Origin: Mycoplasma elephantis ATCC 51980
Lineage (GTDB): Bacteria; Bacillota_I; Bacilli_A; Mycoplasmatales; Metamycoplasmataceae
Reading direction: 5' to 3'
Assembly: GCF_000687815.1 (NCBI RefSeq)
Contig: NZ_JHXU01000002.1
Span: forward strand, 31,819 to 95,818
Length of the DNA: 64,000 bases
Positions within the stretch are counted from its first letter, which is position 1. Every line of letters starts with the position of its first letter. The notes under the pieces were generated by a model, which saw only the letters and a program-made list of their open reading frames with translations, was not told where the DNA came from and ran no database searches. Shown here piece by piece: positions 1-9,896 of this stretch. A program made the translations under genes and the position numbers.

Positions 1-147
1 AAAATAATAAAGCATATACAGCAGATTAATATTTAAGAGCAATGTTAAGTTTGTTAAGAGTTGAAAGTAAATTATGCTGAAAATCGAAATCATTAAACTT
101 AAAATATTATTAAAGAATTAATCCCTTTTATGCGAAAGGAGAAAAAT

Positions 148-747
148 ATGTCAAGATATACTGGTCCAGTATTTAAAAAAGCAAGACGTTATGGTTATTC
201 AATCCTTGAAAGCAATAAAGAATTTGCTAAAGGAAAGAAAAGAAATTATGCCCCAGGTCAACATGGGCAAAAAAGAGTTAAGTTATCAGATTATGGATTA
301 CACTTATATGAAAAACAAAAATTAAAATTTGTTTTTGGAATGACTGAAAAACAATTTAGAAAAACATTTGAAAAATCAAGTAAATTACAAGGTATTAGTG
401 GTACAAACTTTCTTCAAATGCTTGAAAGTCGTTTAGATTCAATTGTATTTAGATCAGGTATGGCGCAAACAAGAAGACAAGCTAGACAACTAGTAGTTCA
501 CGGTCATTTTTTACTAAATGGTAAGAAAGCAGATATTCCATCAATGCATATAAAACAAAAAGATGTAGTTACATTAAAAGAAAAATCAAGAAAAATTACC
601 CAAATTACTCAAGCAATGGAAAATGGAAACGTTGCTCCATGATTAACTGTTAAGAATTTTGAAATTACATATGATAGATTACCCGAAAGAAATGAAATGC
701 ACAAAGATATTAATGAAGCATTAATAGTTGAGTACTTCAACAAATAG
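148..747 (+). CDS. rpsD: 30S ribosomal protein S4
   Basis: Primary 16S rRNA-binding protein that nucleates assembly of the small ribosomal subunit. The 199-aa product has the normal family length. It starts [15 protein letters not shown] and carries the S4 RNA-binding domain around residues 90-150 ([21 protein letters not shown]). The ATG at 148 is chosen because AAAGGAG lies just upstream; an earlier ATG at 130 has no ribosome-binding site. One TGA is read as Trp near residue 165, and the reading frame continues to TAG. It is followed after 7 nt by rpmE and is probably cotranscribed with it. The 147 nt before it show no gene. Confidence 0.97.
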
Positions 748-754
748 GAGAGAT

Positions 755-973
755 ATGAAAAAAGATATTCACCCAAAACATAATAATATCACTGCATCAT
801 GTTCAACATGTAATACAAAATTTGAATTTGGTAGTTCAAAGTCAAAAATTTCTATTGATGTGTGTTCTGGTTGCCACCCAGTTTACACAGGGGACCGTAC
901 AAAAACTAAAGCTACAGGTAGAATCGAAAGATTTAACCGTATGCTTAAAGCAAAAGATAATAAGAAAAAATAA
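755..973 (+). CDS. rpmE: 50S ribosomal protein L31, zinc-binding form
   Basis: Structural protein of the large ribosomal subunit, 72 aa. The start MKKDIHPKHNNI and the four cysteines (CSTC and CSGC) mark the zinc-binding type of L31, followed by the conserved HPVYTG segment and a basic tail. AGGAG lies 5-10 nt before the ATG at 755. It sits 7 nt after rpsD, and its stop codon is inside a perfect terminator hairpin shared with the converging lipoprotein gene. Confidence 0.95.
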   Translation: MKKDIHPKHNNITASCSTCNTKFEFGSSKSKISIDVCSGCHPVYTGDRTKTKATGRIERFNRMLKAKDNKKK

Positions 974-990
974 GCTATTGCTTATTTTTT
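965..990. terminator. bidirectional terminator between rpmE and lipoprotein gene
   Basis: Perfect inverted repeat: 11-nt stem AAAAAATAAGC, loop TATT, then GCTTATTTTTT. It gives a U-run on both strands and contains the stop codons of both converging genes. Confidence 0.85.
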
Positions 991-1571
991 TCGTTCTTGT
1001 AACCTTCAATAATATCGTTAAGTTGTAATATAGAATTATTCGCATTATTAAGAGAAACTTTAAGTTTTTCAATACCAATCTTGGTTTTTAAATTAGAATT
1101 GTATAATTCTAAAGATTCTTTCTTTTTTGTTTCATCACTCTCTGTATTCGAGACTATTTTTTCAAGTTCTTTGATTTCGTTAGAAATAAAATCATTTTGA
1201 GTTTTTTCTAGTCTACTTTTTTCTTCATTTAATGGTAAATTGTTATCTTTATGAAGAATATTATTATAGTATCACATAGCTTCGCCCATTACTAAGCTAA
1301 CCGACTTAGATAATTCTAGTTTTGTAACTATTTGTTTTTTTATTTCTTCAATAGTTTTAGATTTATCAATAGATTTGTTTATTTCTTGTTCCAATTTATT
1401 TAATTCATTTGTAGCATTATTTAAAAATGGTTGAGCAATAATTGCTCTTTCAGCAACATTAAATTGTTCTTCTTTTTGTTCCTTTGTTAATTCTCCCCCG
1501 CCACAAGAAACCAAAACCAGAGGAGATGAAAGGCATAAAAATAATGGGGTTATTAATTTAAGAAATTTCAT
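975..1571 (-). CDS. putative lipoprotein, coiled-coil
   Basis: Predicted surface lipoprotein of 198 aa with no recognised enzymatic family. The N-terminus MKFLKLITPLFLCLSSP is a signal peptide ending in the lipobox LVSC followed by GGG, so the cysteine near residue 21 should be lipidated after processing by Lgt (encoded in this window). The remainder is charged and Glu/Lys/Asn-rich with heptad-like spacing, suggesting a helical coiled coil on the outside of the membrane. Start 1571 is preceded by AAAGGAT. A TGA-encoded Trp near residue 101 is read through. It lies 11 nt after the DUF2188-like gene and is probably in the same transcript. Confidence 0.8.
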
Positions 1572-1582
1572 TTTAATCCTTT

Positions 1583-2308
1583 CTAACAAAAACCAATAAT
1601 CAAACATATAATAAACACCAAAAACAACGCTCCAATTGCAACAAGCGGTATAAAATATTTATGTGTTTTACGATTTTTCGCATACATTTTTTGAATTTCA
1701 TTTATATCACAAATATTTGTTGGGTCAACTTGATCATCTTTTGTTGGGGTTGTGTTGTATAAAATATCATCAGACACAAAAGATGACTTTGTTTTATAAT
1801 TGCTTAACTCATTATCATTATTTAAATCTTGATAATAAATTTGAGTTCCATCAATTATCCTTATATCACAATCTTTTTTTACCTTACCATCAAAATTCTT
1901 GTCTAATATTTTTAAATCATAATTTTTTAATTCTTGTTTTATCTTCATAACAATATTTGAACCAAGAATTTTATTTTGCTTTCTTATACTTATTGTTTTA
2001 TCTTCATTTAATCCAATTGCACTAATAAATTCTTTTTTTATTTCATCTGAATAATTTATTACAAAGTTAACTGAGTATTTCTCACTATTTTCTTTTTTAT
2101 AAAGCACTCCAGCTAGTCCATCATTAGGATCTTCAAAGAAAACTCTGCATCCTATATTTTGTGCTAAAAGCCAAGCGATCGCAATTGTTCTTTCTTTAAA
2201 TGTTGCGAAAAAATCTTCCATACCATTAGGGTTATCCTTATAAATTACCCAATGATTATTTTTTCTATTTTTATCGTATGCTACATAGTAATCTTTATAT
2301 CTAATCAT
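1583..2308 (-). CDS. DUF2188-like protein with C-terminal membrane anchor
   Basis: 241-aa hypothetical protein. The first ~75 residues (NHWVIYKDNPNG, then FKERTIAIAWLLAQNIG and RVFFEDPNDG) match the pattern of DUF2188: a Trp-Val strand, a helix with alternating Ala, then a strand with Asp-Gly. This is pattern recognition, not a search result. The middle is acidic and Asn/Lys-rich. The last ~25 residues (FIPLVAIGALFLVFIICLI) form a single transmembrane segment with the protein mostly on the other side. No Shine-Dalgarno sequence precedes the ATG; a TATAAT-like box lies close upstream, so the mRNA may be nearly leaderless. A second DUF2188-type gene is at 35011-35646. Confidence 0.55.
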   Translation of the reverse strand: MIRYKDYYVAYDKNRKNNHWVIYKDNPNGMEDFFATFKERTIAIAWLLAQNIGCRVFFEDPNDGLAGVLYKKENSEKYSVNFVINYSDEIKKEFISAIGLNEDKTISIRKQNKILGSNIVMKIKQELKNYDLKILDKNFDGKVKKDCDIRIIDGTQIYYQDLNNDNELSNYKTKSSFVSDDILYNTTPTKDDQVDPTNICDINEIQKMYAKNRKTHKYFIPLVAIGALFLVFIICLIIGFC

Positions 2309-2325
2309 AATATTATTATTATATA

Positions 2326-2356
2326 TAAAAAAGAAAAACCATCTTTTAAAAGATGG
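2326..2356 (-). terminator. ssrA terminator
   Basis: Perfect 9-bp hairpin CCATCTTTT/AAAAGATGG (2339-2356), followed on the minus strand by a T-rich run. It lies 18 nt past the tmRNA 3' CCA end. Confidence 0.85.
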
Positions 2357-2373
2357 AATTGGTCAATTTGATT

Positions 2374-2753
2374 TGGTGGAGATGCCGGGAGTTGAACCCG
2401 GGTCCAAATATTAATAAGGTTACAAATCTACAGTTTATTTCATCTAGATTTACTTAATAAATAATACAAATGAACAAATTATTACTTACCGCAAAGGCTT
2501 ATTTAACTATTATCTACGCCATCATCGATAAAAGCGATCTCTTACACATTTAGTTAGTCGAGAATTCTAACAAATGACTTTTATTTTAGTATGCAAATAA
2601 AAGATTTGATAGTTGATTGTTTTTAGCAATCATTAAGTTTGAGTATTCAAACTCTTCTTTTTCTTGGTTTCCGTTTAGGATGCCTAGAGCCTTATAGTCT
2701 GCAGACTACTGCATTGTATACCGCATAATACATGTCGAAGCCATTACACCCCC
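2374..2753 (-). ncRNA. ssrA: transfer-messenger RNA (tmRNA)
   Basis: 380-nt tmRNA that rescues stalled ribosomes with SmpB. The 3' end has the T-arm GGGTTCAACTCCCGG, an acceptor strand and an encoded CCA (2374-2376). The 5' end GGGGGTGTAATGGCTTCGAC pairs with it over 7 bp including G-U pairs. The tag reading frame runs from GGA at 2672 to TAA at 2586: 28 residues starting GNQEKEEFEYSNLMI and ending NQLSNLLFAY. The pattern resembles the M. pulmonis tag (G...Y..LMI....NL.FA). The exact resume codon is inferred. smpB lies immediately upstream on the same strand. Confidence 0.95.
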
Positions 2754-2774
2754 AATATGCATTTAGCAACAAAA

Positions 2775-3197
2775 TTATATAGTATATTCTCTAATTTTTT
2801 TATTTACTTCTTGTTGCTTGATTTTTTCTCTTTTTTCATATTTTCTAAGACCTCTTGCCAGACAAATCTGAACTTTTATTTTATTTTTCTTTCAATATAA
2901 TGATTTAACAACTAATCTTAGTTTAAATTTATCTTGTTTTAATTTTATTTTTTTTATTTCAGATTTGTGCAAAAGCAATTTTCTACGACGAGTTGGATCT
3001 GATTTTTCCAACATATACTCTTTTATATAACACTCTTCAATAAAAATTTCTCCTTTATAAATGGTGCAATATGAATTAGTTAAATCAATATTATTTGCTC
3101 TTATTGATTTAACTTCAGATCCTGTCAAAACTATCCCACACTCAAATGAATCAAGTAGTTCATAATTTCTAATTTGTTTTTTATTTGTTGTTATCAT
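2775..3197 (-). CDS. smpB: SsrA-binding protein
   Basis: 140-aa partner of tmRNA in trans-translation, close to the usual length. Recognisable family segments are NYELLDSFECGIVLTGSEVK near the start (residues 11-30), RANNIDL, the GEIFIEECYI strand, and the basic SDPTRRRKLLLHK loop. The C-terminal tail is Lys-rich and continues through a TGA Trp (LYWKKNKIKVQICLARGLRK). It ends 22 nt before the 5' end of ssrA, so RNA and partner are made from adjacent genes on the same strand. Confidence 0.95.
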
Positions 3198-3407
3198 TGA
3201 ATACTTTCTTTTAATATTTTATATTAATTACATAACATTATTTTTTTAAAATACATAAATACTATAAGAATGGAATATCATTTATAATTATTTTTGTTAT
3301 ATTGTTATAAATAACAAAATTGTGTATTAGACTCATTTCAATATATCTTGCAAAGTTTAAATGTATTTTTTCATATATAATAATTTAAAAATATAAAGGT
3401 TAATAAC

Positions 3408-4246
3408 ATGTTAATAGAAAATTCATCCATAAACAATAAGGAGAGAGAGAGAGAGAGAGACTAGTCTCTCATAATTTTTTACATAAAAAAATTGTTATTT
3501 GAGCTTTATTTGATGATGCAAATTCATCATACAAAAATGGAATAGAAAAATACTTTAATAAAATTAATGATGGCTACAAAATTGAGGTTCATTCGATTGG
3601 TATTAATGATATTAATTTTAATGAAAATAGTGATTATTTTTATCACAAAATAGATTTATCCATTACTAATTTTTCACTTATAAAAGAATTGTCTAATTTA
3701 CCAAAACCAGACATTATTTTGGCATCCCCACCTTGTGAATCTTGATCCTCCGCTGATTGCGCCGGAAAAATAGTAAGGCGTTTTTCAAGCGATGGAATTT
3801 GAGAAGTTAAAAATAAAAAATATTATGATGATATGAATAAGACTTGCCACCCTGTTAAACATAGATATTTTGAGCAAAAAGAAAGGGGCAGATTGATAGG
3901 GGAGGGCACAATAGCTGGGACAATATTTATCATAAATAGTTTTAAACCAAGGGTATGAATAATAGAAAATCCGACAACATCAAAAACATGAGAATATCAA
4001 AGAAATCATTGAAATTTTGTTGGAAACGAAAATAAAACGTATTATAGTGCATATGATAAAAGATTTAGTTTAAAACCAACCATATTTAAATCGAATATTA
4101 AATTAAATCTAAGTTTAGAGCGAAAAAAGAGCAATAACCATCATATGGCATTTGGTTCTTATACACAAAGAAGTTCTATACCAAAAGAACTTATAAGAGA
4201 AATTATTAAGCAATGCATTGATTATATGGAGAATAAATATAAATAA
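3408..4246 (+). pseudogene. phase-variable DNA methyltransferase (cytosine-type), OFF as sequenced
   Basis: About 278 aa when in frame. The motif ASPPCESWSSAD near residue 104 is a PPC catalytic loop of the C5 (phage/Dcm-like) type. Later WIIENPTTSKTWEY and KPTIFKSNIKL fit the ENP and target-side motifs of phage-type cytosine methyltransferases. AAAGG precedes the ATG at 3408. Eleven codons later a (GA)10 tract (3441-3460) leads in this frame into TAG at 3462. The rest of the protein is open from 3440 to TAA 4244 in another frame. Removing one GA unit, or adding two, would join them. No alternative start enters the long frame, because TAA at 3437 closes it. Specificity is unknown. It heads a defence-like cluster. 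Confidence 0.75.
3441..3460 (+). repeat. (GA)10 tract inside methyltransferase gene
   Basis: Uninterrupted dinucleotide repeat in the 5' coding end of the methyltransferase. Its unit is not a multiple of three, so slippage changes the reading frame. Predicted ON lengths are 9 or 12 units; this sequence has 10, which is OFF. Confidence 0.9.
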
Positions 4247-4330
4247 AGATTGTATTTATAACTAAAACTTATTTGTTATTAAGATTTACCATAAATTTAA
4301 AAACATATTAATTATTTAAAGGAAAACAAA

Positions 4331-7206
4331 ATGGATGATAAGAAAAAAATAAATTATTGAACAATAGGAACAGGTCTTGATAATTATTTTGATGCAATAA
4401 TTAGTTGACTTAAATTTGAAAACTTAGATTTAATGAAATTTAAGGAGACAAAAATTATTTATGAACTTCAAGAAAATGATAATGATGATAATAATAGAGT
4501 TAGGTGCTATTTTGAAAATTATGAGAATATTCCTTTTTATAAATGCAATAAGTCATATGGTAAAAGTACAATTGATCAATTTTTACATTTTTTAACATTT
4601 TTCGAAGTTATTGAAGAATATTCTTATTCTATTGCACCATATTATTACAAAATAAATAAAAATTTCATAGATAAGTTTTGTTCTTATTTTTATGAAAAAA
4701 AATTAGAAGGAATAGAAAAAGAATTATCTTTGTATTTAATGGAAATATTAAAAAATAAATTAACCAAACACAATGAAAAATTGCAAAATTTAATAAATGA
4801 AGAAAATGACGAAATTGAAGAAAATGTTTATATTAATACCTATAGCCATAGAATTTTAAATTCTTTTGTTGTAGATTATTTAAGAAAAAAAGAGATACTT
4901 ACTAATAAATCATTCGAATATAAGGATATAATTAAAAAAATAAAAAAAATTTGCGAAATAAAGAATGATGATTATTATTTTTATAATATATTAAAAAAAT
5001 TTAAAGATATTTTAAAAAATTCAAATGAATTTTCTAAATTAAATGAGATTTTTGAATTTATTGATAATGAACTTTTTAAAACATTAATCAAGTATTTAAA
5101 GTGACCATTCTATGATAATTCGAAAATATTATTTTTAAAAATTGATGATAATAACACAAATAATTATGAAGAATATTGCCTATCTAAAATACAAGATAAA
5201 AATAATATAAGTAATGACAATAATTGTTTATTAATAAATATCTATGATCTATTATTAAATTCAGACAAATTGAGTTCAAAACAAAAAATTAATATACCAA
5301 TTTATCAAAGAAATTATGTGTGAAATAATATTACTGTTTCTAATATGATAAATAGTATTTTAGATGATGTTAGAAACAATAAAGCTAACAACACCAAATA
5401 TAGTTTTTTAAATAATATAATTTACACAGTAGATCGAACTTATAAACAAAATAATTACTATACAACATTAAATATAATTGATGGACAACAAAGAATATTT
5501 ACATTATGATTAATAATATTTTCATTATCAAAATTATTGATCGAAGATAAAACTAATTGTGTTGAATTAAATAAAATATTTGAATCTTCAAAAAAATTTA
5601 ATGAAATATTTTTTAATGAAAATGCAGATGAATTAGAATCATATAAGAACTTTTATGAAATTATAGATTGAAAAGATAATATAGAATTTGAAGGTAACAA
5701 AATTTCAGAGTTATTGACAGAAATTTGCAAATTAATTAGAGATTTTTCAAATGATGAAAAAATTAATTTTAAAAAAATATTGGAACATATTTTATTTAAT
5801 ACATATGTTGTCCAAACAATATTAAATGATTTTGAAGGTCATAAAATTTTTCAGAATTTAAATAAAAATGTAAAAATTTTAAATTCATTAGATTTATTAA
5901 AAAATCAAATATATACCTATATATATAACGATAAAAATAACAATATAGATCGGAATGAAGAAATTAATAAATATATAAGAATTACAAAACCATTTTATAA
6001 AGAGAATGGAGATTTGAATGCAAAATACATAGAAAATTTTGCATCACTTTTATTTTTTAGGGAAAAAACAGAAAGATTTCCAAATTTAAAAAGGAATGAT
6101 TATGATTTAAACATGTTTGTTTTTGAAGAATTAAAAGCATGTTTTGATAAATGAATTAATGATGAAAAAAATAATTCACCTAAAGAATCCACCATAAAAT
6201 ATGCTTTAAGAAAATTTGAGGAAAATATAAATAAGTATTTTTTAATTAAAAATCCTTATAGCGACTGTAAACCAAACTTTTTTCCAATGAAAGTATATTG
6301 TGTTCAATATATGGTATTACAAATAAGGGAGATATAAATGTTACTTATCCCGTTATATGAGAATTACTAGACAAATATAAAATATGAGACATAGTTAAAA
6401 AAAATACATTAGTAAAAGATGAATATAAAAATATAGAAATGGTTTCGAAGTGATTATGTGAATTCGAAAAATTTATTGTGTTATGAAAAACAAGATATTT
6501 TAAAGGTCAATCAATAGGAGATTCTTTAAGACAAATTACTGAGAGAATCAAGAGTAATGAAACCTACTCTTTATCAAGATTCCGGAAAGAATTGTTAGGA
6601 ATAATTATTAATGATCAAGACATAAAAATAATAAACGAGAATTTTTGTACAGCAATTAAAGAAAAAATAAGCAACAATATCGAAAAAGATATGATGAACA
6701 AAAATAAAATAAATTTCTTAGTTAGAATTGATTTTTATTTATCAAACAGAAAAAAATTAATTATTAGTCCATCAACTTCCGACCTAATTACAGTCTATAA
6801 TCATAAAAAAATAACATATGAACATTTTTTAGCAAATAAACCAAAAAATGAAATAGAGAAAAAATATCAATTATTATCATCATCAATCGGAAATGGAATT
6901 CTACTCACTAAAACAGATAATATCTCAGCAAAAAATAAACCTATATGAGAAAAATACGAATCGTATGAAAAAAACAACACAATTCCAGATACAAACAAAA
7001 TATATTATGGTGAAAAAGATATATTAAGCCCGCTATTTACTAACGAAATGAAAAAACTATATTCTCAAAAGAATGATAAATTAAAGCATGAACTATTAAA
7101 TTTATTTGAAAAAAACATTAAATTAAGAGAAGCGCAAATCGCAAATATTCTTTATGAAATGTATAAATATGAAGAAATAAATGAAAATAGTGATGATAAA
7201 TCATAA
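4331..7206 (+). pseudogene. GmrSD-like DUF262/DUF1524 restriction protein, frameshifted
   Basis: Likely type IV-like restriction nuclease or nucleotide-dependent defence enzyme. After an unusual N-terminal region of about 310 aa with no family I recognise, the DUF262 core appears: IPIYQRNYVWN (about residue 322) and IDGQQRIFTLW (about residue 384). The C-terminal part resembles DUF1524, with TYEHFLA near residue 829 and SIGNGILLTKTDN near residue 852; the usual His-His-Pro signature is not clear. The frame breaks at a T6 run (6278-6283): the upstream frame stops at TAA 6335, while the downstream frame is open from 6271 to TAA 7204. One extra T would restore a 958-codon gene. It lies 84 nt after the methyltransferase. 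Confidence 0.7.
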
Positions 7207-7230
7207 TTATTATTAATAAGAAAATTTTAG

Positions 7231-7236
7231 TATAAT
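7231..7236 (+). promoter_or_regulatory. -10 box of candidate small RNA
   Basis: Perfect TATAAT, with a weak TTATTA -35-like hexamer 18 nt upstream (7207-7212). It would start transcription near 7243, right after the frameshifted GmrSD-like gene. Confidence 0.5.
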
Positions 7237-7242
7237 GATAAT

Positions 7243-7316
7243 GTAAAGATAGTTCTTAACTATGTTTAGCATAGAAAGTCTATTAACGGAGACCTATTGG
7301 CCTTCGTTTTTATTTT
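7243..7316 (+). ncRNA. candidate structured small RNA beside AbiF-like gene
   Basis: Short transcription unit with no reading frame. It starts about 7 nt after TATAAT and ends in a hairpin (7287-7306: CGGAGACC, loop TATT, GGCCTTCG, one mismatch) followed by TTTTTATTTTT. It contains two mutually exclusive hairpins, ATAGTT/AACTAT (7249-7263) and CTATG/CATAG (7260-7274), plus GTCT/AGAC (7278-7293). The U-run exists only on the plus strand, so the terminator belongs to this RNA and not to the converging abi gene, whose stop codon lies inside the hairpin. From memory, AbiF-family proteins have been reported to pair with a small RNA antitoxin; that this RNA plays the same role is inference. Confidence 0.5.
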
Positions 7317-8229
7317 TATAATGAATATAATTTAAAATTTTTGCACTTATTTCTGTATCAAAACTATCATTATTTATGTATTTATTTATTTTTTGTATAA
7401 AAATAAATCTTAATGATTGAAATTCTAACCCATTTCTATTTTTATTATTTAGCGCATCCAAAATATTTACTATATCAAATAGCCTTATTTTTATGTTTTT
7501 TGAACCATTGACTACTATTTTTTTCTTAATATTATAAAGAACATTATTGTGACAAATTCTATTTCTTGTTTCTTTTAAAATGACTAAAATAGATAAAAAA
7601 TATTTTGATGAATAAACATTAATATTTTTTAAAATAATAAATTTAATATCATCGTTTATTTTTTTATAAATATCAATTATTGTGCCAAAAGACATAAGGA
7701 TCATAAAGATTCAAATTGGGCACATTTTTAGATTATCTTTATATTTCAAAATAAGGTTATTGTATCTAAGTATTCATAATTTATCAATAATTTCTTTTCT
7801 TAACGATAGACTTGAATCATAGGGGAAAAGCAAATTTCAATCTTTGTTATTTATGTCAAGTATTTTCCCGTTTTTAAATCTATCAAAGAAACCATTCTCG
7901 TTTACTCATTTATTCATTGCATAAATTATTAATGATGAAATTTTTCTTTCTACATTTTGTATATTTGATAAAATAAAATTCGAAATTCCTCGATCAAAAT
8001 TAAAAAGAGAGATTATATTAGAAGGTCTTGCATTACTTTTATATTTTCTCATTTTACGATCTTCATTTACAAAAAAGAAGTCATTATATCCATTTACAAA
8101 ATTTTGATATCCATACATTTTAAGATATAACTTAAATTTATTTTTTTCACTTTCGCTTGAGAATTTTAAATTTCTTTGTTCAAGAAGTTCGATTTGTTCA
8201 TCAATACTTAAAAATGGTTTATTTTTCAT
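7294..8229 (-). CDS. AbiF/AbiD-like (Abi_2 family) abortive-infection protein
   Basis: 311-aa protein of the Abi_2 family, predicted HEPN ribonuclease acting in abortive infection or as a toxin. The N-terminus KPFLSIDEQIELLEQRNL is the family hallmark, followed by YGYQNF (counterpart of the usual YYR/GY segment) and IQNVERKISSLI. Near residue 220 is RNRICH, an Rx4H motif expected to be the HEPN RNase site. The gene is intact with one TGA Trp (MNKWVNEN). It converges with the GmrSD-like gene, and its 3' end overlaps the terminator of the candidate small RNA. It is divergent from the ABC-F gene, with 50 nt between starts. Confidence 0.8.
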
Positions 8230-8279
8230 TTGTAAATTATATATAATAAAAGAACTAATATTTTGAGGTGTATAAATTT

Positions 8280-9896
8280 ATGATTAATGTAATAGGATTA
8301 TCAAAAATATTCGCAGATAAAAAGCTTTTTGAAAATGTAAATTTGAATTTTGTTGAATCAGAAACATATGGAGTTATTGGGGCAAATGGCGCTGGTAAAT
8401 CTACTTTTTTAAAAATTTTAGCTGGCGAAATCGAACCTTCAGGTGGTCAAATAATTATAGAAAAAAATAAGAGAATTTCGGTGTTGTCTCAAGATCATAA
8501 TGCATTTGATAATGAGGAAGTTACTAAAGTTGTAATTGCCGGCAATAAAAGACTTATTGAAATTGAAAATGAAAAAAATTCTATTTATATGAACCCCAAC
8601 TCAACAGAAAGTGATTATACAAAAGCGGCACACCTAGAATCGCTTTTTGGTGAAATGGGTGGTTATGAAGCAGAAAATGATGCTCAATCTCTTTTATCAA
8701 ACCTTGGAATTGAACAAGAAAAATGAAACTTAAATATGTCAGAGCTTAAAGCTAACGAAAAAGTTAAAGTTTTACTTGCAAGAGCATTATTCGGTAACCC
8801 TGACGTTTTAATCATGGATGAACCAACTAACCATTTGGATCTTAAATCAATTAAATGACTTGAAACTTTTTTATCTGAATATAAAAATGTTGTTATTGTT
8901 GTTAGTCATGATAGCGACTTTTTAGATTCAGTTTGCACTTCTATTGTAGATATTGATTTTAATGAGGCTAGGTTATATCATGGTAATTACACTTTTTGAA
9001 AAGAATCATCACAACTTGCTTTAGAAATGCAAAAACAATCAAATGAAAAAAAAGAGGCACAAATTGAAAAACTTAAACAATTTATATCCCGTTTTTCTGC
9101 GAATGCTTCAAAATCTGCACAAGCTACTAGTCGTAAAAAACTTCTTGATAAAATAACAATCGATGAAATTAAACCCTCAAATAGAAAATATCCTTATATT
9201 CGTTGAGATCTTTTTAGAGAACCTGGTAAACAAATATTAGAAGTGGAAAATTTAACATATATAAATGAAAAAGGTGAAACACTTTTTGAAAATGTAAGTT
9301 TTTTATTAGGATCAAAGGAAAAAATGGTTATTCTTGCTAATGATGATATTACTAAAACAAGATTTTTACAAATTTTAGCAGGTGAGATAAAACCAACGAG
9401 CGGAACAATTAAATGGGGGCAAACAATCAAAAAAACATATTTCCCAAATGATAATTCAAAATATTTTAATAATACTGATGAAACTATTTTAGAATGAATA
9501 TCAAAATGACCTTTAGAAAATGAAATCAAAGAAAATAAAGATAATTCAGATCATAGAATGAGACAATTTTTAGGTAGAATGCTTTTTAGTAATGATAGTG
9601 TATTCAAAAAAGTTAAGATTACATCCGGGGGAGAAAAAGCAAGGTTAATGTTCTCGCGTATGATGATGTTGGAATCTAATTTTCTTATTTTAGATCAACC
9701 ATTAGATCACCTTGATACAGAAAGTATTGATTCTGTCATTGAAGGACTAACAGCTTATAAAAGTGGTTGTATATTTACAACATATAATAGAGCTTTTGTT
9801 AAAAATGTAGCAAACGTTATTTTAGAAATTAAACCAAATGAGTCTTTTATTTTTAGAGGAAAATTAGATGAATATGAAAAAAGAATGGGGTACTAA
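8280..9896 (+). CDS. ABC-F family ATPase (YbiT-like)
   Basis: 538-aa soluble protein with two nucleotide-binding domains and no membrane segments, a translation-associated ABC-F factor. Domain 1 has a normal Walker A (GANGAGKST) and Walker B ([11 protein letters not shown]) but a degenerate signature (SELKANEK). Domain 2 has a good signature (TSGGEKARL), a broken Walker A (NDDITKTR) and Gln for the catalytic Glu ([10 protein letters not shown]). The ATG at 8280 is preferred over the GTG at 8268 because TGAGGTG lies 11-16 nt upstream. The stop TAA overlaps the tyrS start by one nt, so the two genes are translationally coupled. Confidence 0.88.

Noticed and set aside
3408..3464. Short 18-codon ORF as a leader peptide gene
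   Set aside because: It is better explained as the 5' end of the methyltransferase in the OFF register, since the only start codon leading into the repeat is this one.
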